Shown here in pieces: positions 1 to 4,822 of a stretch of 5,696 bases of DNA (its first letter is position 1; every line of letters begins with the position of its first letter). Source of the stretch: Nitriliruptorales bacterium. GTDB lineage: Bacteria > Actinomycetota > Nitriliruptoria > Euzebyales > Egibacteraceae. The translations under genes were made by a program, and so were the position numbers. The stretch spans positions 1 through 5,696 of the forward strand of contig SKPY01000233.1 in NCBI GenBank assembly GCA_007119305.1. Direction: 5' to 3'. The notes under the pieces are model-generated. The model ran no database searches and had not been told where the DNA came from. It saw nothing but the letters and a program-made list of their open reading frames with translations.

Positions 1-7
1 GCCGTGG

Positions 8-1390
8 TCAGACGCCAGCGGCGCGCTCGAGCGCCGCGAGCTCGTCCTCGAGATGGTCGATCAGGCGCTGGATGCGCGGCAGGGCCTTGCGGTCGGCGGT
101 GATGCCGAACTCCATGGACCCGGCGTAGCTCGTCTGGGTGATGTTCAGCGCCAGGCCGTCCGCGAGCAGCGACACCGGGTAGAGACCGTCGAGGCGGGCG
201 CCGTTCCAGTACAGCGCCTGGCCCGGCCCCGGGACGTTGGAGATCACGACGTTGTACAGCGGCGGCAGCCTGGCCGACAGGCCGCTGAGCTGGCCAACCA
301 CGAGGGGGGTGGCGAGGGCGAGGCCGTAGTTCTGCCGCTCCGCCCGCGTCATGGACCCCAGCCGCTCCTTGCCGGCCGTCATCGACGCGCGCACCCGGTC
401 GAGTCGGTCGAGTGGGTCGGGCTCATGGGTCGCGAGGTTCGCGAGCAGGAACGTGATCGCGTTGCCCGCGTCCGTGTCGTCGTCGCGGATGTTGACCGGC
501 ACGAGCGCGATGAGCGGACGGGCCGGCAGCGCGTCGTGGGCGGCGAGGTAGGCGCGCAGCGCCCCGCCGCACATCGCGAGCATCACGTCGTTCACGGTGG
601 CGTCGGTGGCCTTGGCGACCCCGCGGATGCGCTCGAACGCGTAGGACTGGGCCACGACACGCCGCGAGGCGGTCAGGCGCACGTTGAGCATCGTGTCGGG
701 AGCCTCGAACGGCACCGCCTCGACAGCGTCGCGGAGCCGTCCGAGTAGCTGGCCTCCCAGCGCACGGCTCGCTCCGAGCGCCGCCGTGGTCTGCTTGACC
801 GCGCCGCCAGCGGCGCGGGCCAGGGTCGTCGCCGGGTTCAGCGTGACGATCGGACGGGGGGGCCGGGGGGCGGTCTCCGGTCGGGCGGCCCACGGCGGGG
901 GCAGGTCGCGTTCGTCGGGATCGGGACTGAACGCCGCGAGGATCTGGCGCACCGCCGCGATGCCGTCGAGCAGACTGTGGTGGAACTTGCCGTACAGGGC
1001 GACACGGCCGTCGGCCAGGCCCTCGACGAGGTAGAGCTCCCACAGCGGCCGGTGCCGGTCGAGCAGCGCACCGTGCATGCGTGACACGAGGCTCAGCAGC
1101 TCCCGGATCCGGCCCGGCTGGGGCAATGCGAGATGCCGGACGTGGTAGGTCAGGTCCACCTCGTCCTCCACCCACGCGTACGTGCCGAGCAGCCCGTACG
1201 GGCGGTGGAGCCGGCGGTTCATCGGCGGCCGCACCTCGGGGTAGAGCAACGCCTCGGCGACGACCTCCTGCAGCCAGGTGTCCGCGGCGTCTGGCGGCGG
1301 CTCGAACAGCATCACGCCGCCCACGTGCATCGGCCGCTCGGCGGACTCGATGAGGAGCCACGCGGCGTCGGGAACCGTCAGTCGCTGCAT
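8..1390 (-). CDS. Wax ester synthase / diacylglycerol O-acyltransferase (WS/DGAT family)
   Basis: This 460-residue protein would transfer an acyl group from acyl-CoA to a fatty alcohol or diacylglycerol, making wax esters or triacylglycerol at the membrane or lipid-droplet surface. The catalytic motif HHxxxDG is present as HHSLLDG (about residues 137-143). The family's PLW motif (115-117, in RHRPLWELYLVEGL) and ND motif (267-268, in ATVNDVMLAMCGGALR) are present, as is the C-terminal block NVVISNVPGPG (380-390). The length matches bacterial WS/DGATs of about 450-480 residues. A Pro/Arg-rich stretch near 164-182 is the usual variable linker between the two halves. I chose the ATG at 1390 because AAGGGGAGG lies just upstream; an in-frame GTG at 1408 has no ribosome site and would add six residues. 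It follows the lipase gene by 53 bases, so the two are probably one transcript. Family assignment is firm. Wax ester versus triacylglycerol preference cannot be read from the sequence. Confidence 0.95.
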   Translation of the reverse strand: MQRLTVPDAAWLLIESAERPMHVGGVMLFEPPPDAADTWLQEVVAEALLYPEVRPPMNRRLHRPYGLLGTYAWVEDEVDLTYHVRHLALPQPGRIRELLSLVSRMHGALLDRHRPLWELYLVEGLADGRVALYGKFHHSLLDGIAAVRQILAAFSPDPDERDLPPPWAARPETAPRPPRPIVTLNPATTLARAAGGAVKQTTAALGASRALGGQLLGRLRDAVEAVPFEAPDTMLNVRLTASRRVVAQSYAFERIRGVAKATDATVNDVMLAMCGGALRAYLAAHDALPARPLIALVPVNIRDDDTDAGNAITFLLANLATHEPDPLDRLDRVRASMTAGKERLGSMTRAERQNYGLALATPLVVGQLSGLSARLPPLYNVVISNVPGPGQALYWNGARLDGLYPVSLLADGLALNITQTSYAGSMEFGITADRKALPRIQRLIDHLEDELAALERAAGV

Positions 1391-1394
1391 CCTG

Positions 1395-1403
1395 CCTCCC
1401 CTT
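1395..1403 (-). promoter_or_regulatory. Ribosome binding site fixing the WS/DGAT start
   Basis: Read on the minus strand this is AAGGGGAGG, four bases before the ATG at 1390. It is strongly complementary to the 16S rRNA tail and lies downstream of the alternative GTG at 1408, so it supports the shorter protein. Confidence 0.7.
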
Positions 1404-1414
1404 GCCACCGTGCA

Positions 1415-1432
1415 GGCACGCGCGCTCGTGCC
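1415..1432. repeat. Intercistronic inverted repeat (6-bp stem, 6-base loop)
   Basis: GGCACGcgcgctCGTGCC is a perfect inverted repeat in the 53-base gap between the lipase stop and the WS/DGAT ribosome site. No T-run follows it on either strand, so a rho-independent terminator is unlikely. It could form an RNA hairpin that affects mRNA stability or the relative expression of the two genes. In DNA this GC-rich it could also be chance. Confidence 0.4.
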
Positions 1433-1443
1433 CCCGGGTGGTG

Positions 1444-2379
1444 TCAGCCGGCCTCGTCCCCGGTCTGCCCCCCGCGCACGACCCGCAGCCGCGGGTTGGG
1501 GGCGCGCCGCGCCTCGCGGTGGGCGTCGAGGTCGGCCGGTCGACCGAGCTCGCGGTCGGCGAGGTGGTCGATGATCGACCGCAGCGCCTCCCCTGACAGC
1601 AGCAGGGACAGATGGCCGGTGTTGTGCAGGCGGATGTTCGTGGCCTTCAGGGCGGGGTGCACGAGCTTCGCGCTGACCGCGGGGGTCACCATGATGTCGA
1701 GGTCGCTGTAGTAGGAGAGCCAGCGGGTGCTGCTCGGCCGGGCACCCTCCTCCAGCCGGCGCATGAAGGCCGTGCCCGGCCTGATCTGCGCGGCGGCGGG
1801 ACCGATGCCGAGATGGGCCGTGTACGTGCCACGATGCGGGCTCGCGAGGGTGATGACGGTGTCGATCGTGCCGGGCTGGGCGAACTCCTGGGTGTAGTAG
1901 CGCGCGACCATGCCGCCCATCGAGTGGCCGACGATCATGCAGCGGTCCGCACCGGTGGCGCCGAGGACCCGGTCGACCTCGATCGCGAGCATCTCGGCCA
2001 GCGTCGGGATGGGGTGGCGCAACGGGTTGTAGTTCAGCCCGTGGACGTGCTGGAAGCCTGCGCGTCGCAGCGACGCGGCCATCACCAGGAACGCGCTGCG
2101 GTTGTGGATGTAGCCGTGCACAAGGACGATCGGCGTGTGCGCGGTCTCGGGGTCGAGGCGCACGGCTGGGTTGTGGTCGACGCCGCGACCGATGAAGGGC
2201 ACCTCGACCGGCTGGGCGGTCGGGACCACCCCGAGCGGATAGGTGGCGACGTGGAACGCCGACAGCGCGAGCTCGCGCACGGCACCGACGTAGGTGCGGG
2301 GGCGAACGAACGCGCGCGCGGCCTCGTTCAGCTGTCGGCGGATCGGTGTCCGGTGGTCCAGCCGCGTGCCGCTGCTCAT
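1444..2379 (-). CDS. Alpha/beta-hydrolase lipase/esterase (triacylglycerol lipase-like)
   Basis: This 311-residue protein is a predicted serine hydrolase of lipids or other esters. The oxyanion-hole segment is VLVHGYIHN (85-93). The nucleophile elbow is GHSMGG (151-156, Ser153), preceded by the strand residues CMIV. LASPHRGT follows at 178-185. The likely acid is Asp228 in YYSDLDIMV, with Asp226 as alternative, and the likely base is His256 in NTGHLSLL. The order and spacing of these last two motifs resemble Bacillus subtilis LipA as I remember it. The 80-residue N-terminal extension has a mildly hydrophobic stretch (about 31-52) but no classical signal peptide, so a cytoplasmic or membrane-associated enzyme is more likely than a secreted one. 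The frame stays open upstream of 2379, but that part is Arg/Gly-rich and overlaps the neighbouring gene's coding frame, so I start at this ATG. Its ribosome site is weak (AAGGTG, 11 bases away). The substrate is unknown. The WS/DGAT gene 53 bases downstream suggests neutral lipids. Confidence 0.9.
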   Translation of the reverse strand: MSSGTRLDHRTPIRRQLNEAARAFVRPRTYVGAVRELALSAFHVATYPLGVVPTAQPVEVPFIGRGVDHNPAVRLDPETAHTPIVLVHGYIHNRSAFLVMAASLRRAGFQHVHGLNYNPLRHPIPTLAEMLAIEVDRVLGATGADRCMIVGHSMGGMVARYYTQEFAQPGTIDTVITLASPHRGTYTAHLGIGPAAAQIRPGTAFMRRLEEGARPSSTRWLSYYSDLDIMVTPAVSAKLVHPALKATNIRLHNTGHLSLLLSGEALRSIIDHLADRELGRPADLDAHREARRAPNPRLRVVRGGQTGDEAG

Positions 2380-2446
2380 GGTCGAGGGTTCACCTTGTCG
2401 CCGGCCTGACGGTTTCCAACGGTAGCCGATCGACGGGCCCGACGCC

Positions 2447-2458
2447 GGGAGCGCTCCC
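2447..2458. repeat. Perfect 12-bp palindrome upstream of the lipase gene
   Basis: GGGAGCGCTCCC is a perfect palindrome centred about 73 bases upstream of the lipase ATG, inside the 113-base gap after the membrane-protein gene. Its position would suit an operator for a dimeric regulator. There is only one copy, I found no convincing promoter hexamers around it, and palindromes are common in such GC-rich DNA. Confidence 0.3.
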
Positions 2459-2492
2459 CAGCGCGCCTGCCGTCCGGGGCCCGGGAACCCGG

Positions 2493-3026
2493 CTACGACG
2501 GGGGCTCGCAGGCCGGCTCCACGTCCCGGTCGGCGGGCGGCACGGGGGGCTCGGGAGCGGATGCGTCGACGTAGACGGTGCCCTGGTGCACGAGCGCGGC
2601 GAAGCGCGCGAGCGAGCCCTCCGCGGCGTCGAGGCGCTGCCCGTCGAGCGCCCAGACCCCACCCGCGGCGGACTCGAGGTGTCCGCTCGCAGGGCAGAAT
2701 TCCACCGCCTCCAGGGGCGCGGCGAGGGCGTGCGGCCGACCGCCGGCGCGGACCAGCAGCAGGTCGGTCCCGTCCACGGTCGTGCGCACCGCGTGCCCGG
2801 CGGGCAGCTCGTCCAGCGCCCCGACCGCCGCGTAGGGCGCGCCGGGGGGCCCGGACTGCCACCACAGGTAGGCGGCCCCGGTCGCGAGCAGCAGGACGCC
2901 GGCCAGGACCGAGGCCACCACCCAGCCAACCCCCAGCTGCTCGCGCAGCACGATCTTGCGCGCCCGCCGTGCGGCGCGGTCCGGCAGGTAGCCGCGTGGC
3001 CCGTAGTCGGGCCGGTGCTCGCCCAT
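2493..3026 (-). CDS. Single-pass membrane protein with a degenerate Rieske-like domain
   Basis: This 177-residue protein has a basic N-terminal tail (RAARRARK, about 17-24), one transmembrane helix (about 34-56) and a soluble C-terminal domain that should lie outside the membrane by the positive-inside rule. Residues 70-154 follow the layout of a Rieske ferredoxin domain: a GALDELPAGHAVRTTVDG-type opening, DLLLVRAGGRPHALAA, then FCPASGHL, GGVWALDGQRLD, GSLARFAALV and GTVYVD. In a true Rieske domain the third and fourth blocks carry CxH and CxxH iron ligands. Here only Cys111 remains, the first His is Ala, and the second pair reads as Trp and Asp. It is therefore unlikely to bind a 2Fe-2S cluster. 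The tail (about 155-177) is rich in Pro, Glu and Asp. The ATG at 3026 has only a GGGG-containing upstream stretch, so the start is moderately sure. The gene is 113 bases upstream of the lipase gene, and co-transcription is possible. The Rieske relation is my inference from motif layout; the function is unknown. Confidence 0.75.
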   Translation of the reverse strand: MGEHRPDYGPRGYLPDRAARRARKIVLREQLGVGWVVASVLAGVLLLATGAAYLWWQSGPPGAPYAAVGALDELPAGHAVRTTVDGTDLLLVRAGGRPHALAAPLEAVEFCPASGHLESAAGGVWALDGQRLDAAEGSLARFAALVHQGTVYVDASAPEPPVPPADRDVEPACEPPS

Positions 3027-3063
3027 CGCCCCAACGATGACACGTACAGGACCGGCGGGCAGG

Positions 3064-3094
3064 TTGGCGGGTCGTTTCGCGGCTCCGCTATGCT
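3064..3094 (+). promoter_or_regulatory. Candidate promoter for the mutase-subunit/sucCD operon
   Basis: TTGGCG (3064-3069) and TATGCT (3089-3094) resemble -35 and -10 hexamers of the housekeeping sigma factor. They are separated by 19 bases, slightly longer than ideal. The site is about 70 bases upstream of the first operon gene, in the only sizeable gap in front of it. It is a pattern match only. Confidence 0.3.
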
Positions 3095-3137
3095 CGCCCC
3101 GCCAGTGGTAGGCGTGAAGCGCTCGAGGAGGCCGTCC

Positions 3138-3164
3138 GTGGACGCAGCCAGGAGAGGTCGCTAG
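3138..3164 (+). CDS. Possible leader reading frame of eight codons
   Basis: A GTG at 3138 is preceded by GAGGAGG (3125-3131) at six bases, an excellent ribosome site. It opens a frame reading VDAARRGR that stops with TAG at 3162-3164, two bases before the ATG of the mutase subunit. An in-frame GTG at 3114 would extend it to 16 residues with a poorer ribosome site. The ribosome site of the mutase subunit (AGGAGAGG, 3150-3157) lies inside this frame, so translation of the leader could couple to the gene. It is too short for coding statistics and may be chance. Confidence 0.2.
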   Translation: MDAARRGR

Positions 3165-3166
3165 CC

Positions 3167-3562
3167 ATGGCGATCCGCGTGCTCGTCGCCAAGCCCGGCC
3201 TCGACGGCCACGACCGGGGGGCCAAGATCGTCGCGCGGGCGCTGCGTGACGCGGGCATGGAGGTCGTCTACACCGGCCTGCACCAGACCCCCGAGCAGAT
3301 CGTCGAGGCGGCCCTGCAGGAGGACGTGCAGTGCGTCGGGCTGTCCATCCACTCCGGCGCCCACATGACCCTGTTCCCGCGGGTCGTCGACCTTCTGCGT
3401 GAACGCGGAGCCGACGACGTCGTGGTGTTCGGGGGCGGCATCGTGCCCAAGGAGGACATCGCCGCGCTCAAGGAGCAGGGGGTGGCGCAGATCTTCACCC
3501 CGGGCGCCCGGACGACCGAGATCGTCGACTGGGTCCGCGAGCACGTCAGCCCGCGCGAGTAG
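3167..3562 (+). CDS. Cobalamin-binding small subunit of an acyl-CoA mutase (methylmalonyl-CoA mutase type)
   Basis: This 131-residue protein is a complete stand-alone B12-binding domain. It should carry adenosylcobalamin for a separate large subunit; in methylmalonyl-CoA mutase that pair interconverts methylmalonyl-CoA and succinyl-CoA in the cytoplasm. The lower-ligand motif DxHxxG is DGHDRG (13-18), with His15 the predicted cobalt ligand. GLSIHSGAHMTLFP (58-71) is the second cobalamin-tail region, and VVFGGGIVPKED (86-97) is the third glycine-rich loop. Residue 62, usually Leu in the SxL motif, is His here. The ATG at 3167 has AGGAGAGG nine bases upstream. The sucC gene starts 43 bases after its stop. 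Small subunits of isobutyryl-CoA and 2-hydroxyisobutyryl-CoA mutases look very similar, and specificity lies in the large subunit, which is not in this window. The sucCD neighbours favour methylmalonyl-CoA. The B12-binding role is sure; the exact substrate is not. Confidence 0.92.
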   Translation: MAIRVLVAKPGLDGHDRGAKIVARALRDAGMEVVYTGLHQTPEQIVEAALQEDVQCVGLSIHSGAHMTLFPRVVDLLRERGADDVVVFGGGIVPKEDIAALKEQGVAQIFTPGARTTEIVDWVREHVSPRE

Positions 3563-3605
3563 CTACCCGCGACGCCCGAGGCCGCACCAGCGAGAGGAAG
3601 CGCCG

Positions 3606-4775
3606 ATGGACCTGATGGAGTACCAGGGCAAGAACCTGTTCCGTCGCCACGTCATCCCGACGACGCCGCAGGGCGAGATCGCGACCACGCCCGACGAGGC
3701 GGAGCGTCTCGCGGAGGGTTTCGGGGCGCCGGTCATGGTGAAGGCGCAGGTGCTGACCGGCGGCCGGGGCAAGGCGGGGGGTGTGAAGTACTGCAAGGAC
3801 GCCGTGGAGGCCCGCGCGAACGCCGAGGCGATCCTCGGGCTCGACATCAAGGGCCACCAGGTCGAGAAGGTCCTCGTCGAGCCCGCCAGCGACATCGCCG
3901 AGGAGTACTACCTGTCGATCCTGCACGACCGGGTGTCGAAGGGCTACAAGGTCATCGCCTCCGTGGAGGGGGGCGTGGAGATCGAGGAGGTCAACCGGAC
4001 CGCCCCTGAGAAGGTCGTCAAGCGCGACCTCGACCCCACGCGCGGGATGGACGACGCGACCGCACGCGCGATCGTCGAGCAGGCGCAGTTCCCCGCCGAC
4101 GTGACGGACAAGGTCGTGGCGTTCCTGAGCAAGCTCTACGACGGGTTCGTGTCCTCCGACGCGACCCTGTTCGAGGTCAACCCGCTCATCAAGACCACAG
4201 ACGGGCGGATCGTCGCGCTCGACTCGAAGGTCTCGATCGACAACAACGCCCGCTTCCGCCACGAGAACATCTTCTCCGAGGCCGAGACCGGGGGCGGCCA
4301 TCCGCTCGAGATCGAGGCGAAGCGCAAGGGGCTGCAGTACGTGAAGCTCGACGGGAACATCGGGATCATGGGCAACGGGGCCGGCCTCGTGATGTCCACG
4401 CTCGACGTCGTCGCGGAGGTCGGAGGCCGACCGGCCAACTTCCTGGACGCGGGCGGTGGCGCGAGCGCTGAGAGCATGGCCGAGGGGATCGCCTTCGTGC
4501 TGTCCGACCCCGACGTGCACGTGATGCTCGTCAACATCTTCGGAGGCATCACGCGCTGTGATGACGTCGCCCACGGCGTCCTCGGGGCGATCGACATGCT
4601 GGGCGGGCTGTCCGAGAAGCTCGTCGTCCGCCTCGACGGCACGAACGCCGAGGAGGGGCAGCGCATCCTGGCGGAAGCGGACATCGCCAACCTCGTCACA
4701 GCGGGGAAGATGGTCGAGGGCGCGGAGAAGGCCGTCGCCCTCGCTGACCAGGCCTCGCAGTCGGCGGCGCGCTAG
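3606..4775 (+). CDS. sucC: Succinyl-CoA synthetase (ADP/GDP-forming) beta subunit
   Basis: This 389-residue protein is the nucleotide-binding beta subunit of succinyl-CoA synthetase, which converts succinyl-CoA, phosphate and NDP to succinate, CoA and NTP in the TCA cycle. It opens with the typical MDLMEYQGKNLF. The ATP-grasp domain shows VMVKAQVLTGGRGKAGGVK (43-61, nucleotide-contacting loop) and FEVNPL (189-194), where Glu190 and Asn192, with Asp206 in ALDSKV, would help bind magnesium. The C-terminal ligase domain carries the family signature GNIGIMGNGAGLVMSTLD (250-267), NFLDAGGGA (278-286) and NIFGGITRCD (310-319). E. coli SucC is 388 residues, so this is full length. The ATG at 3606 has AGAGGA seven bases upstream. 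It lies 43 bases after the mutase-subunit gene and 47 bases before sucD, in one probable operon. GNGAGLVMSTLDVV and the GGASAE segment resemble actinobacterial SucC. No key residue is missing. ADP versus GDP preference cannot be settled by eye. Confidence 0.98.
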   Translation: MDLMEYQGKNLFRRHVIPTTPQGEIATTPDEAERLAEGFGAPVMVKAQVLTGGRGKAGGVKYCKDAVEARANAEAILGLDIKGHQVEKVLVEPASDIAEEYYLSILHDRVSKGYKVIASVEGGVEIEEVNRTAPEKVVKRDLDPTRGMDDATARAIVEQAQFPADVTDKVVAFLSKLYDGFVSSDATLFEVNPLIKTTDGRIVALDSKVSIDNNARFRHENIFSEAETGGGHPLEIEAKRKGLQYVKLDGNIGIMGNGAGLVMSTLDVVAEVGGRPANFLDAGGGASAESMAEGIAFVLSDPDVHVMLVNIFGGITRCDDVAHGVLGAIDMLGGLSEKLVVRLDGTNAEEGQRILAEADIANLVTAGKMVEGAEKAVALADQASQSAAR

Positions 4776-4807
4776 CAGCTGCGCGGCCGGACGCCAAGAA
4801 CAGCGAC

Positions 4808-4814
4808 AAGGGAG
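4808..4814 (+). promoter_or_regulatory. Ribosome binding site fixing the GTG start of sucD
   Basis: AAGGGAG lies eight bases before the GTG at 4823. The protein from that GTG starts exactly where SucD homology begins (SIIVDERTRVVVQG), so this site supports GTG rather than a downstream ATG. Confidence 0.7.
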
Positions 4815-4822
4815 CGAAGACC

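Noticed and set aside
53..748. Open frame on the plus strand opposite the WS/DGAT gene
   Set aside because: Antisense shadow with His/Arg/Gly-rich composition. The opposite strand carries all the WS/DGAT motifs.
857..870. G-run (two blocks of six to seven G) considered as a G-quadruplex or control element
   Set aside because: It lies inside the WS/DGAT gene and encodes the Pro/Arg-rich variable linker, which accounts for the base composition.
2474..2492. GC-rich self-complementary stretch right after the membrane-protein stop, considered as a rho-independent terminator
   Set aside because: The stem is only five base pairs, several pairings compete, and no T-run follows in the direction of transcription.
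2380..2865. Upstream in-frame extension of the lipase to a 473-residue protein
   Set aside because: The extra part is an Arg/Gly/Ala-rich translation typical of out-of-frame GC-rich DNA, shows no motif, and overlaps the coding frame of the membrane protein. The lipase ATG at 2379 gives a normal-length enzyme.
3027..3110. Possible cobalamin riboswitch near the B12-related gene (ACCACTGG on the minus strand resembles a B12 box)
   Set aside because: Only this short match is present, it is on the strand leading to the membrane-protein gene, and the gap is too short for the conserved cobalamin riboswitch core.
3546..4574. Long open frame on the minus strand opposite sucC
   Set aside because: It lies antisense to a fully conserved sucC, and its His/Asp/Leu/Val-rich composition is what the reverse strand of a GC-rich gene produces. 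No recognisable domain.
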